64,000 bases of DNA from Coriaria nepalensis (GCA_027186245.1 CP114497.1:379501-443500), one strand, 5' to 3'. Counted from the first letter of the stretch, positions 47,301 to 62,300 are shown. Notes: generated from the letters alone by a model not told the origin. Made by a program: numbers and translations.

Positions 47301-50300
47301 TCTTGGCCATCTTATCTGCTGACGATGCAAACTATATGGTCAGATATTGGATTGTTAAATTATTATTTTTGGCTGTAGGTGGCTCTGCACTTAGCTTACT
47401 TTGGAGGAAAGTGATGATTGGACCACCAAACAACGAAGACCTAAAAGATATAATAAAATCAAAGTATCCTAATATCGAGCCTATCACTGATAGACTCATA
47501 GGTATGTTTTCCTTGTTATTTATGAATTTCTTGTTTATGAATTACCTCTGTGTTATTAATTGATGATACATTTTCTGACAGAAACCTTCGAAAGGGTGAT
47601 CTGTACTATGAATCAACTTGCAGGATTTAACTCTAGAGATTCTTCTTCTTACATGAGCAGGTTTATGATAAGGTGGCTAAAATGTTGGGAGTTCTTTGTT
47701 TTTGACTTTTCACGAATTGATATTTTTCAGAAACACTCATTTGTTTCCTCATTTATGACAGACAACTTCTTAAATGGTGCAAGCGTATCACTGGTTTAGG
47801 CTTCAGCTTTGATCGTGATTGCTTGTCAGCATACCAATCTCAGTGCATTTATCAAGAGGTTTGTCTATTATTTTGAATTTCTGCTTTAATTCAATTTATA
47901 GTAATATTGTCCTCTGTAAAGAGATATTGAACTGTTTCCTTCTGTTCCCAGGCTGTTGATATATTCGCAGCCTTTTCTACCTCTGCAGAAAATCGCTTGA
48001 TTTTAATGAAAGATATTGCAAAGCTATGGTCAGTGCCAGCTTCAGTGACAGAGACTCTATATTCTCACAATAAACCTTCAATTCAGGTCTGTCATGTTAG
48101 CTAGTAGGATCAGGTACCTTTTGATTCAACTATTTCAATTTCTCATCGCCAGAATATGTTGCAGGATTCACTCACTGATCTAAGAGTTGGTCGAGTTCAT
48201 CTTCAACGCACTCAGGCAGGCATAACTGTTAGTGGCTGATCTAAACTCTTTCAACTTTTTTTAGTTCTTTTTTAATTGTTGTAATTTTTTTTTGCTCATA
48301 CTTTTTCATGTGCCGTGCAGCTAGAGGGCAAACATAAGTCCTTTGTTGAGATTCGTACTTCCCTTCACACGCTTGAGCGAATAGCTTGCTCTGTTATGTA
48401 TAATGAGCCTGTCCTTCTGGTTGGTGAAACTGGTACTGGGAAGACTACACTTGTACAGAATCTGGCCGCAAGGCTTGGTCAGAAACTTACAGTTTTGGTA
48501 CTTTGCTCTTTTCTCACCAACTCACTCTGATGAATTCAGACATGCATTTTTCTTTCACCGATGCTGACCTTAATTCTTTTCTTTTGCACCAGAATTTAAG
48601 TCAGCAAAGTGACGTTGCTGACTTACTAGGTGGATTTAAGCCTATCGACGCACAGTTCATATGCTTTGCCCTTTATGAGGAGTTTATTAATCTTTTCTCT
48701 AAAAGTCTCTCTCAGAAGGTTTCATCTTTTCAAATTTCATTCATTTCTTGTCCCATGTTCGATTATGCTTTTAATACTGTTGTATGCTTGTGTCCTATAG
48801 TGTTTGTTGACTGTTGCACGGTGTTTTCAGGCTAATAGAGACTTTGTAATTGGTCTACAAAGAGAATTTAGTCAGAAAAACTGGAGAAAGCTACTAAATG
48901 GGTTTCGAAAAGTTGCAAGTTTCGTCCAGGGGGTGCCTGAAGCGGGAAGGCACGGTTCTGGTAAAAAGCGAAAGAAACCAGTAGATGAAGAACAGCTCAA
49001 AGCTTGGGAGACTTTTGGTGTAAAGCTGGAAGCTGCAAGTAGGCAGATAGAATCTTCATCAGGAATGATATTTTCATTTGTTGAAGGAGCTTTTGTAACT
49101 GCACTTAAAAATGGGGAGTGGATATTGCTTGATGAGATCAATTTGGCTCCTCCAGAGACCTTGCAGAGAGTTGTTGGTGTTCTAGAAGGGGAAAATGGGT
49201 CACTCTGTTTGGCTGAGAGGGGGGATATCAATTATATATGTCGACATCCTAATTTTCGTATATTTGCTTGTATGAATCCTGCAACTGATGCTGGAAAACG
49301 GGATTTGCCACTCTCTCTGAGGAATAGATATACTGAGTACTTTGTGGATGATGTATTGGATGATGATGATTTGGCTCTATTTATTCACAGATTTGTATAT
49401 GACACCCAATCCAGTCGAGAGTTGGTGAACCGAATTGTCTGTTTCTATAAAGCAGCTAAAAAGGCGTCTGAAGAAAAGTTGCAGGATGGAGCTAACCAGA
49501 AACCACAATACAGTTTAAGGTCTCTTTACCGTGCTTTAGAGTATAAAAGGAAAGCTGAAAGAACTTTTAATTCTCAAGGAAAGCTGAAAGATCTATCATT
49601 GTATGATGGATTCTCCATGTTTTTTCTTACTCTGTTGGATCCTCCAAGTTCTAAGATTATGAACCAAATGATAGTGTCACATTTGTTAAACGGGAAAATA
49701 CCTCCACATGTACCTTTTGATTCATACCTGACCTCTAAGGTGGAGACTCGATCTGATGATCCTTCAGAGAGCTACATTTTGACTAAAAGTGTCAGAGAGC
49801 ATCTTCGGAATTTGGCACGTGCTATATTAATTAAAAGATATCCCGTTCTCTTGCAAGGACCAACCTCTAGTGGGAAAACTAGCCTTGTTAAATACCTTGC
49901 TGCAATCACCGGTCATGAATTTGTGAGGATCAACAATCATGAACACACTGATCTACAGGAATATCTAGGTACCTATATAACTGATGCTTGTGGCAATCTT
50001 GTGTTTCAAGAAGGTATGCTTGTGAAGGCTGTAAGGAATGGTTTCTGGATAGTTCTTGATGAGCTTAACTTGGCACCATCCGATGTGCTTGAAGCGTTGA
50101 ACCGGCTATTAGATGACAATAGAGAACTTTTTGTACCTGAACTCAGGGAAACTATTAAAGCACACCCTGACTTCATGCTCTTTGCCACTCAAAACCCTCC
50201 CACTTTCTATGGAGGCCGTAAAATGCTTTCTCGAGCCTTTCGCAATCGTTTTGTGGAAATACTTGTGGAAGAAATTCCAGAAGATGAGTTGAGCACAATA

Positions 50301-53300
50301 GTAGAGAAGAGGTGTGGAATCCCTGAAAGCTATTCTAAAAAAATGGTAGATGTCATGAAGGATTTGCAGATGCATAGGCAGAGCAGCAAAGTGTTTGCTG
50401 GGAAGCATGGATTCATAACTCCACGAGATCTATTTCGTTGGGCCTATCGTTTCAAGGAATTCGGATGTTCTTATGAAGATTTGGCCAGAGATGGTTATTA
50501 TCTTTTGGCAGAAAGGTTACGCAGTGAGAGTGAACAGTCTGTTGTTCAAGAAATTTTGGAGAGACACCTCCGGGTTAAACTTTTTAAACATCACCTGTAC
50601 AAGCAGGTATTTAAAAACATTTAAAACTTTTTATGTCGATTTGTTTGTTCTTTTCAGTTTTATTTTATTTTTTTTCCCCTTTCGCATGTGGGGGTGGTAT
50701 GGAGCTTTGTGGATTTATTATTCAATTGATAGAATAAGCTTGGGAACTCTACTTATGAATGCTGTATTTGGTCATGAACCACTATAGTGGTCAAGAATAT
50801 CATACCCAATGTGAAAGTGATATAGAAAAAAAGAAAAAATGATGTATATTGCAGGCTCTAGTTGAGAGAACTCTCGCATCTGTGTTACTTTGTGGATTTT
50901 TGTGGATGGATGGTTTATTTTGTTGAATTTTTGCAAACTTTGCACGAAGAAGTAATTTATGGTAACCTATGGTCTTCTCTGTAATTCCTACTTATGAATG
51001 CTCTTGTTGATCTGAACCACAAGTTTGGTCTAGAAGATCATAGTTGCACACATAGATGCGATGGATCGTGAAGATCAAACCTCAAAATGTTGTAGTTTGT
51101 AGGCTCTGAGTCTAGATAACTCTCACCTTTGTGTTCCTTCACTTTTTTGTTTCTAGGAATTTGGATGTTTTCGTCATTACTTTGTAAACACAGTTTCATC
51201 AATAATCTTTCTATATTAAGGGGACTGCTCCCTGAATGTATGTTTAAGTAAGTGCAATATATATATCATCCATCATATGCATGTATATACACATTTGTGA
51301 TATAGTTCGTCCTATCGAGCTAACTTTTGATTTAGTTATACACATATGCCATAAAGTTTCCATATGTATAATTCAGGAACCATCTGGTGGGGACTATTTG
51401 CTTAAGCCGAGTGATTGGACAACAATTCCAAGGAGTCTACCAAAGTATGTGCAAGACACGAATTCTTTGTGCTAGTGATTTATCAGTTAAAAGTTTTATT
51501 ATGAAGTGACTTTTAACACTAATAATCATGTTTAATGCAGCATTGTCCTGACTAAAAGTATGCAAAGATTGTGCTTTCTTGTGGAGAGATGTTATAAGAA
51601 CCTTATAAACCGTGAGCCTGTTCTCCTTGTTGGTGAAACTGGGGGAGGGAAGACTACCGTTTGTCAACTACTGAGTGCCCGTTTGAACAAAAAATTGCAC
51701 ATATTAAATTGCCATCAGTACACAGAGACATCAGATTTCATTGGGGTGGGTTATCTTTGTTATTTTATTTATTGATCTTCTCCTCCTCTCCCAACTACAC
51801 TGTGTTATGGGTATTATATTGGAAGTATCACATGAATGTAATGTTCTTTGTATTGTAGGGATTTTATCCTATTCGAGAGAGATCAAAGCTGACTACTAAG
51901 TTTAAAAATGTGGTTGAGAGGTTGATTTCAAAGACTACCACTCAATTCCATTTGGAGAATGTAAGTACGGCATTTGTTTTGTACTCGTCAGAACATAAGT
52001 AAGGTGTCTTATCCTCCTCTTTTGTTGTAGCCTATTTCTTTGGACATAGGTCGCGCGTCTTCAACGCTTGATTCACTGGATAAAGTTATATCAAGTTACA
52101 GACAAGGTCTGGTCTCATATCCTAATGTCAGCATACAAGATCTTGAGCACATAAAGAAGAAGCTGTCAAAGCTGAACCAGAAGTGGAACACCATTTTTAC
52201 ATGGCAAGATGGGCCCCTAGTACAAGCAATGAGGGACGGTGACCTGTTTCTCATAGATGAGATCTCCCTAGCTGATGATAGTGTACTTGAAAGATTAAAT
52301 AGTGTGTTGGAGCCAGAAAGAAAATTGGTAAATGCTTTTTATTAAAATGTTTTTTTCGAACACGAACGCTCCATTGGGGAATGCTATTTTGTTTTTCCTA
52401 GTTTTAGACTTACTCCAGTTTGGGTCCACAATATGCATTTTCGGTTCACAAAATATAAATAAAATTTACTGTTTTAAATGTTAGTCTCGGTGTATGCAAG
52501 TTTAACAAGCTTACCCAAATGAGAGTGTGATAAGTCAATTTCATGATATAATTTGCTTTTTCTCAATTACAGTGATTATAGAGGAATTGAGCTCCACCCA
52601 ATTCTGCTTCCTATACTCCATGCCTGTGTTTGTTGTATTTTAATAATAGATTCTCACTTGCTAGGGTTGTTGCGTTGTTACCAATGTAATAGGTTAAAAG
52701 CTTAAGGTTCTTCATAATTTGTTATATATCATAGCTATAAAACATTTAGCTTATTTGGTTTTCTCATACTATGTTGGCAGTCTTTGGCTGAGAAGGGAGG
52801 CTCACATCTTGAAACAATTGCTGCTCATCCTGAGTTCTTTCTCCTTGCAACTATGAATCCTGGTGGTGATTATGGGAAGAAGGAACTATCTCCAGCTCTT
52901 CGTAATCGGTTTACAGAGATATGGGTTCCCCCTGTTAATGATTTAGACGAGCTCAGAAGTATTGCACTCTCAAGGTAAATTATTAAAGTGCATGCATGTT
53001 GCTGAACCAGGTTTGATTTACTGTTTCTGTGCTTGATTTCTCTGTCTTTGTACTTGCAGGATTTCGAACCCGAAACCCAATCTGGTAGACCTGCTGTTAA
53101 GATTTTGGGAGGTATGTTGGATTCCTTGTACCCAAACTTTATTTTGACTTTTTTTTTTCCCATTAATCCAAACACATGCCTTAATATTTTAGAGATATAA
53201 TCAGCCAACTTTTATAAATGACATTGTGCACTTTTATTGAACTGGACTAAGTCCAAGGCCACCCAAGTGCGTCCGCCAAGCATAAGGTTCTTTTATTGAA

Positions 53301-56300
53301 TCTCTCTCTTCCTCTACCGAGTCCTTGTGCCTGCACTAGCTAGTCCCCCCATTTGCATGTAGGAGCTATAGGAAGTATAAGACATGAGTTTTGATACAAA
53401 AATATCATTGTGCTTTGTGCTCTCTACCGAGTCTCTCCTCATGTCTCCATCCATTCTGTAGAACCACATGCACTATCATGTGTCTGTGGTTTTGTAAGAT
53501 TACTTCGAGTTTGTAAAATATTTATAATGTCTATTTTATTTGTGGATGTTTAAGATATAGACATTTGGATTGAATCGATGAACCTACCTTTCAAGAAAGG
53601 TTGTAGAAATTTAGTGGACATGACTTTGGGCTTTGGGCATGGGTATTGGTTTGACCTTTCTGATTCTATGAAAGGTTAAAGGACTTACAAAAATGGACCA
53701 GCTGCGTATGAATTAGAGATAAGGTTGCTTGTACCTAACCACAATTTGTGTGGACATGTGGCAATTTTGGTATTATGAATGCTCCAGTCATCAATATTAG
53801 CATATTTCTGCTATGCAGATGTGTGTGAGCTTTAAATTTTAATATTCCTTCATTACTCATTGAATGGCCCATATAATTCAATTACACTCTTATCCTGTAA
53901 TCTACAGTGGTTCAACCAGCAACAATCAGGGAGGATGCTCACTGTGAGAGACCTAAATTCTTGGGTTACATTTATGGACTTAACCAAGAAGAGTTTAGGA
54001 CCAGAATTTGCATTCCTTCATGGGGCATTCCTTGTTTTGCTAGATGGTCTCAGTCTAGGTAACTTCATAATGCATTTCCTAGTTTTCCATGCTTAATGCT
54101 GAAAATTGTTAAGTATACAGAGTGATTATATTAGGGAAGTGAGCTCTTTGGGTATCTCATATTAGTGTTCTTTTTTACTTACGTTTTCCTGTTTTGTAAT
54201 GTATTTTTATGTCTGTTCCGTTCATCCGTCCTGATATCACCGTTATATATTATCCTTTTCAGGCACTGGTATGTCCCACAGGAATGCTGCAGAGTTGAGG
54301 GAAAAATGCTTTTCGTTTCTTTCGGAAAAAATAGAGGTCCCCACCTCCTTGTCTTATACGAACTTCACATTTTAAAATTTTTTAACACTAAACTCCAATG
54401 CTACAAAATTTATAATTTGATCAACTCGAGCTTTAGTTGCATTTTTAAACTTGGTTTTTGTGGATAGGGATTAAGATCCTGTTTATCTGGTTCTGCAGGT
54501 GGACAATACTAGTCTATCAAACTCAAAACTTGTAAGAATCGAAAGTTATGGCTGGGGGGATATTAGAACAACTGAAGGCATTTCAAGTACTGACAATATG
54601 CAATGTGATAATACCTTTGGCATTGATCCATTCTTCATTGAAAAGGGTACACATGCATTGAATTTTTTTTTAAATTTTAGAGTTTGTTTTGAAGTTCTGA
54701 CTTTGTTTTTGTTTGGGTTAGGAATCTGGAATTAACTAGATAGTCGTTGAAACCCAGCATAATAAATAATCTGCAAGTTATTGCTATATGCCTACATTTA
54801 TCCTATCTCAATAATGTTGTTAAGCAATTTATTAGAGATCTTTATAGGTCATGAAAGTTCTCAAACTGAAAAGTATGAGTTATTCGCACCGACTGTCCGT
54901 AGAAATTCCTTGAGGGTATTGCGTGCTATGCAACTTCCAAAACCAGGTATGTTTCATTCAGCATCAAAAATCTGTCTTCATGTTTTCTTTTCTTTCCGTT
55001 GTCTGGGATTTCTATATCAAATACCCTTGATCTAGCTGTGTTGTTGTTTATTTTTAACTTTATTTTTATTTTATTTTCTCCCCAGTGTTATTGGAGGGTA
55101 GTCCTGGTGTTGGGAAAACTAGTTTAATTGTAGCCTTGGGAAAATTTTCTGGACATAGAGTTGTGCGGATAAACCTATCTGAGCAGGTTAGTTTTTCAGT
55201 GTTAGCCTATTTTCCCTCTTTTTTCTACAGCATGTACTTTCTTTTGTTTCCCTTTGTGCGTGTATAATTTTTGTTGTTGCTTTTCTTAACTATGATTGTA
55301 TTGCAGACTGATATAATGGATTTGTTGGGTTCTGACTTGCCTCTTGAGAGCGAGGAAGGAATAAAGTTTGCTTGGTCGGATGGTATCCTTCTGCAGGTTA
55401 AAATGTCTAAGCTTTCAGCTTTCAGTGTCCCATTTTTATCATGTGAATCTCAAATTTCTGACTATATTTATCTTTTGCAGGCTTTGAAGGAAGGTTGTTG
55501 GGTTTTGCTTGATGAACTCAATCTTGCTCCCCAATCTGTCTTAGAGGCATTGCCACAAACCTTCCTATGATTCTTTGATTGTTATCTTCTTTCGTATTTC
55601 ATATTTTTTCTACTGTTACAACCCCTGTATATAATTAACAGTAATGTGGCTTTCCTTAATTAGGGTTTGAATGCTATTCTGGACCATCGAGCAGAAGTCT
55701 TTATACCTGAATTGGGCGTTACTTTTAAGTGTCCATCATCTTTCAGAGTTTTTGCATGTCAAAATCCCTCTGCTCAAGGTGGTGGTAGAAAAGGCCTTCC
55801 CAAGTCGTTTCTTAACCGGTTCACCAAGGTATGTTGTCCTGTAATCATAACTGTAAATGTATGATCCATCGGTATTTCAAAGTGACTAACTTCAGCCAAA
55901 GACAACTTCATAGTGATCTGTGACTTGTCTTGATTTCAGGTTTACCTAGATGAGTTGGTTGAGGATGACTATCTCTTCATCTGTAGTTCACTTTACAAGT
56001 CAATCCCCAGATCTCTACTTTCAAAGCTGATTTTATTCAACAGACGTTTGCATGAAGAAACCATGGTTTATCAAAGATTTGCTCAGGAAGGATCACCTTG
56101 GGAGTTTAATCTACGTGACGTATTTCGATCATGTCAAATTATAGAAGGTTTGATTCAATTTTTTTTTTTTATCCTTTTGGATAATTATACCATTTATCTA
56201 AGTTTAGTTGTCATCAATTTAGGCGCACCTGAAACATTAAAAGACAATAGCTTCCTCAATGTTCTCTACATTCAGCGAATGCGTACTGCTGGTGATCGCA

Positions 56301-59300
56301 GGGAAGTTTTACGACTCTACGAGCAGGTATTTGGGGTATTGCCATTTATCAATCCTTACCCTCGAGTTCAACTCAATTCTCGATATTTGATTGTGGGAGC
56401 TACGGCAATTGAAAGGAATGACTTTCTGTCGTCTAATGTTTCAAGAAGTCATCTTAAGATTACGCCCGGAATGCGTCAAAACTTCGAAGCTGCTGCACAC
56501 TGTGTTCAAAATCAATGGTTGTGCATTTTGATTGGTCCATCATGTTCTGGAAAGATGTCCTTGATAAGGTCACTTGCTCAGCTCACTGGAAATGTATTAA
56601 ATGAGCTAAATCTTTCATCTGCAACTGATATATCTGAATTGCTTGGGTGCTTTCAGCAATATAATGCTATCCGGAATTTTCATTCTGTTGTTGATCAAGT
56701 AGAGTACCATGTTAACAAATACTGTAATTTGCAATTTAAATCTTCAAGCGAAGGGTTTGCTTGTGAGGGAAATGACATAAATTCTAAGTGGCTTGTTTTT
56801 TCATCTGGCATTGGGGTTCATTCACTCTCTAGTTCACCTTCTTTGTACTTGGGGAATTGGAAGAACGTTGTGTCTTCTCTTGGTTCATTAGTTGAGATCA
56901 TAGATAATCTAATGGTGTACTTCGGAAAAGATATTTTATCAACGAAGGAACTTGACAGAGCCAAGACAACAATTTTAAAATTGCAAGGGAGCGACCATAG
57001 GCCATTTTCAGCAAAGTTCGAGTGGGTTGTTGGAGTATTGCTGAAGGCTTTAGAACGTGGAGAATGGATTGTTCTTAAAAATGCAAATCTCTGTAATCCT
57101 ACCGTACGTGACAGTTTCCTGGATTCATAATTCTTCATTTTGTTGGATAATGAATGTCTAATTTTTCCCTAATTATATTTCTTTTCTCTAATATAGGTTC
57201 TTGATAGAATCAATTCTTTGGTGGAGCCGAGTGGATCAATCACAATCAATGAATGTGGGACGGTTGATGGGGAACCAGTGGTTTTTCATCCACACCGTAA
57301 TTTTAGAATGTTCCTTACCATTAATCCAAACCATGGTGAAGTATCTCGAGCAATGAGAAATAGAGGAGTTGAAATTTTTATGATGCAACCTTATTGGGTA
57401 CAAGATGAAGGAGATGCTTCCAGTCATGAGGGTGTTGAACTGGAAGATGTGAAGAAATTTATATCATTTTTTGGTATTCCTGGTTCTAAGCTGGTCGAGT
57501 CAATGGCAAAGGCTCATCTCTATGCTAGGAATAAAGGTGCTCACCTTAATGCCCACATTACAAATTTCGAGCTTGGGCGCTGGGTTCAGTTATTTCAGCA
57601 GCTTGTCATGAATGGAAATAAGGCAATATGGAGCCTCTGTGTAAGCTGGGAGCATACATATCGTTCTTCTTTAGGTGAGGAAGAGGGGATGAATATAATA
57701 TGGCAAGCAAAAGATGCTTATTTATTCAAGGCTGGGTTTTCTGAATCTGATTTTTCAATGGCTTCTTTGTGCGTGCCTGGAGGCTGGCCAATGCCATTGA
57801 AGCTGATGGATTTCGTTTGGTACCCGAAAGAATCAAATGTCAAGCAAAACTGCAAGTATTTAGAGTTCCTTGGGGCCCAATGTGCAGCATATGACTTCAG
57901 AATTGCCAGTAAAGGGTCTCACGTTAGTGACATCTCAGCTGCTAGAAGCCATGCATGGATGTATCTGATGGATATGAAGAATCTATCTCAGATCATGTAC
58001 CCAAAGGCTTCAAACGCAATCAATGGCCCTGAAAGGGAAACCGACTTCAACTTGGACTTTGCTTGTAAGAAGTTGGCTTTTGCGGCCAATTGGACTGTTG
58101 AACAAGGCTCTGAAAGTGATATGGATTTATATATTCTGTGGCTTAGCTGGTTTAATTCTCGATTGCAGCCTTTTTGTCAGTTTTTTGAATTTTACCTAAT
58201 ATCGTTAAATCAGGTTATGAAGCACCAAGTTTGGAATCATATTTGTTACCTCCGCAAGAAAATAGTAGCCCTTTCAGGTTTTGATCTCGAGTTGCTTCCA
58301 GTTCCCATCCTATCACCTGAGTTGGTTAATTTGACTATCTCAAATGACGAGTTTACTGCCTCAATGGACAATCCTGAAGTGTCCAAAGATGCACTGAAAT
58401 CGTCTTGTAAACTGTTGTGTAATGCGATTGAGTGCATAGGTTCTTTAAGGTGTAGCTATCAACAATGGAATATGGAGGATATGCATGAATTTGATGGTGA
58501 AGCACGCTATTTCATACCTGTGTTGAAATCTCTGCGCATTTTAGAGGAGGAAATCTTTTTGAAGCTGCATTCATCCTTTAAGCTGGCTGAGTCTCCTTTT
58601 CATGTGCTCATACAGTTGTACTGCAACCTCCTTGACAATCACATATCGTTTTGGAATGGACTTACCTCATCAAAGTTTGAGCAGTTGCTAGTTTCGTGGA
58701 ATTCTTTGATGAAGGATGTTGTGAAATTCAAGCATTTTTGTCCAGAATCTGTTGAAAATTTTCTGGTAATTTAAATTCAAATGCAGTGTAGTTTTTCATT
58801 ATTCTTTGGTATGCTTTTGATGCTGATGAGTTTTCTTGTGGTTCACAGAGAGAGAGTCAGAATCTTGAAAAAGTTACCTCTTTTTGCTTACGCTCAGAGA
58901 AGTCTCTGCTGTGGGTTCATGGTGGTCATCCAGTTTTGCCTTCTTCTGCTGATCTTTATCACAAACAACACCAACTTTTCAAACTTTGTGACACTCTATG
59001 GCCAGTGAGGACAGGATCATGGAATCAATGTATGGATTCCAAAGTTGTTAAACATAATGACTTTGATATTCCTTTTTTTTTTTTTTTTTAGCGAATTAAT
59101 ATCTGTTTCAGCAGGGGAGGTGGTTTCAAATATTGCATCTTCTAATCCTGAACTGCGCTTTCTTGCCGTGGAAGGTAGATACTTCTTATTCTTGTATTAC
59201 CCCACGTCTTCTGACACAACTTTTGGGGATTGCTTTATACCTTATTTCGTTTGATCACAGACATGTACACACTCCATATTCCTTGTGTTCATGTGCATCT

Positions 59301-62300
59301 AAGATATGTACGGCGATGGATAATTTGTATTCCAAATGTGTTGTTTCTTGCATCAAGAATAATTGTAAAAGGCGTGCAATTTAGATAGTACACATTCATT
59401 ACTCCAACGAGTATACATAGATGTTTTAATAGTTCCCAAAGTATTTCACTTTGCCTCTCTTATGTAAGAATATACAGTTTAGAACTTTATTTAGTGTTTT
59501 GATAATATCCAAGCTAATATTTAGGAACTGGCCACAAAAAAAAAAAAAAAGAAGGAAAAAAGTACAATGATGCTTGTTATTTGTTTCTTACTGTACAAGA
59601 CGAAGCGTACCCCTTCGAAGAAGCATCTATGCTGCATATATTCCTTGTCTGTTACCTATTGTGATGTCTTCTGCTTTTGTGCCATTTGGCTCTGAAACTG
59701 TTATTTCTAGTCTTGATGGTAGCCTTACGATTGAGCTGTGTGGAGTTGTGTGTGACACAATAATTATCATTTCCATGAGTGCTCCTTGTCCTTTTTTTTG
59801 TGTTTAGTTTTTTTTTCGTGGTTACTTACTTGGCAGTTAAATTTTCTATTTGTTGTTCACGAAGGTCTTTCCATGTCTTCATGTATTGTTGAGAAGTGCA
59901 AGTTTGACGAAGACGATGACATCATTGTTCAGAATCTGGAGGACATGTATCAGGTTTGTACCCTATTATCATAGATGAAAAGATAATTCTTTCTTATTCA
60001 ATATTTGAAAAGTGAGGCACATATATATATACAACTAGGAAAGTAGAATTAAGGAAACTAGAATTAAGCTAATTGACAGCTATATATATATAATATACAA
60101 CTAACACTCCCCTCAAGTTGGAGCATAGATATTAATCATGCCCAACTTGTTACAAAGATAATCAACTTGAACCCCATTTTAAAGCTTTTGTGAAGATGTC
60201 CTCTAATTGTTCTCCAGTCTTCACATATCCTGTAGAAATCAAGCCTTGTTGAATTTTCTCACGAACAAAATGACAATCAATTTCAATGTGCTTAGTTCGC
60301 TCATCAAACACAGGATTTGATGCAATTTGAAGAGCATCTTGGTTATCACATCACAATTTTGCTGGTAATGAAATTTTAAGTCCTACTTCAGTCAAGAGCT
60401 GATATATCCACATTAACTCACACACAGACTATGCCATAACCCTATATTTTGACTCTGCATTGGATCGTGACACAACATTTTGCTTTTTACTCTTCCATGA
60501 GACTAAATTTCCTCCAACAAAGATACAATAACCTGAAGTGGATCTTCTATCCATTTTGGAACATGCCCAATCTGCAATTGATAAACATTTAACATGAGTG
60601 TGCTCATAATTTGCATACATGATACCCCGTCTGGGTGCTCCTTTCAAGTAACACAAAATTTGCTCTAACGTTGCCCAATGATGAACTGTTGGGATGACAT
60701 AAACTGACTAACAACATTGACCGAATATGCAATATCTGGACGAGTCACGGTAAGGTAATTCAACTTCCCAACCAACCTCCGATATCTCTCAGGATCTTCA
60801 AATAGTTCCCTATCTCCTATGAGGTGCATGTTCGGAGTCATTGGAGCACTACAAGGCTTTGCTAGAATTAAGAAAACTAGAATTAAGCTAATTGATAGCT
60901 ATATACATATAATATACTGCTAACATACCCTTTGCTTTCTCATCATTGGTGGGAATTTTCTTGCACATTATCTTTCTCTCTCTCACTCGTTAAAAAATAT
61001 TAATTCATTTCTTACAGATGCTTCTGAGAAGGTTCGAGTTTGAGGGAAAAAAGGTGGAGTTAGCTCAAGGCTCTAAGGATGATGCAATTTCTGAGGCAAA
61101 TTCATCTCTCTGCTGTTCTTTCAGCAATGACTTTCTGTTGAGGGGATCGAGGTTTGATATCTGGCTGGATGCTCTTCCTCTAATTGACAGCACCAGCTTC
61201 TTCCTTGACATGGCATTACTACAGGAACTTTCATCGGTCTATTTGGTTAAAATGGAGGGATCAAATAAAGTAAGAATATTAATAAGCTATATCGACTTGT
61301 CTGCTCCTTGCTTACCTTAGTGGCTGGAAGCAGCTAGCTTTGCTTTTTGTTGCCTTATTCATGTTCACTGCTATGCTTGATTGGCCACGAGGCTAGCCTT
61401 AGTGGAATTACTATTGTAGCATCTCTGTTCCTGCAAACAGTTTTAAGCTTTCACCTGTCAACCCTTACAGCAGTCTTCTGCTGTGGTAATCACCAAGTTG
61501 ATATGTGATTTTGAAATTTGTTGTTTTTTTCTCCTTCACTTAATCATGTGATTGTTGGTAAACTGATCTTTTATTTTTAATAAAAATATTTGAGCTATAT
61601 TGATTCCATTATAATGCAAGATATATATATATATAATTTTGATACTTTCCCTATTGGTTCTCTGCATTTGTGCATTTCAGGATCATCAATGTAAAGCTTG
61701 GTATTAAACAGTCATTCCAAATTGTGTTATCTCCCTATTTTTTATTCAGTTTTCTCCAATAGGCGATACAATATTAGGAACTTTTTTAGTTCGTCTTGAG
61801 CACTACTGTTTTTTAAGAATTCACTTTGTGTTTCTGTTTAATATCTGCATTTCTTATATGTCAAGTACGTTTAGCTCTGATATCTGCACATTATGGTCGA
61901 CGTACTACACTATTTTACTTTCTTATCTCTCCCAGCCGGTAGTTGGTAGTGTATCAAAACATGTGAAGACTGCTTTGGACTTCTCCTTGCGTTTCTCTTC
62001 AAGACCTCCCCAAATTTTCCTTCCACATCAAAATATTTTGTGGACTTTCGATGACCGGACTTCTGTGGATACAGGTTGATACAATTTGAAGTAATTTGTT
62101 TTCATCTGTTAACATTGAGCTTACTTTGTTTACTCCTATGCCCTGCAGTGAAAGCAAAAGCAGTGAGTTTTGTTGTTGAGATGTGGTTTAGGTGGCATCA
62201 GTCTTTGTGGAATCACTGTCTTGATGTTGTCAAGGTATGTTCTGTTAATTTGTAGATAGTTTCAACACCATGTACTTATGTTGTGTGATCTAGTAGAGCC

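Noticed and set aside
50855..50890. Possible extra MDN1 exon after an AG at 50855
   Set aside because: No homology to midasin, no suitable donor, and the sequence is part of a local intron duplication.
59083..59111. Alternative MDN1 acceptor at 59091 (tttttag) giving [11 protein letters not shown]
   Set aside because: The phase does not fit either usable donor: it yields a stop in the continuing frame. The acceptor at 59111 joined to the donor at 59030 keeps the frame into [12 protein letters not shown].
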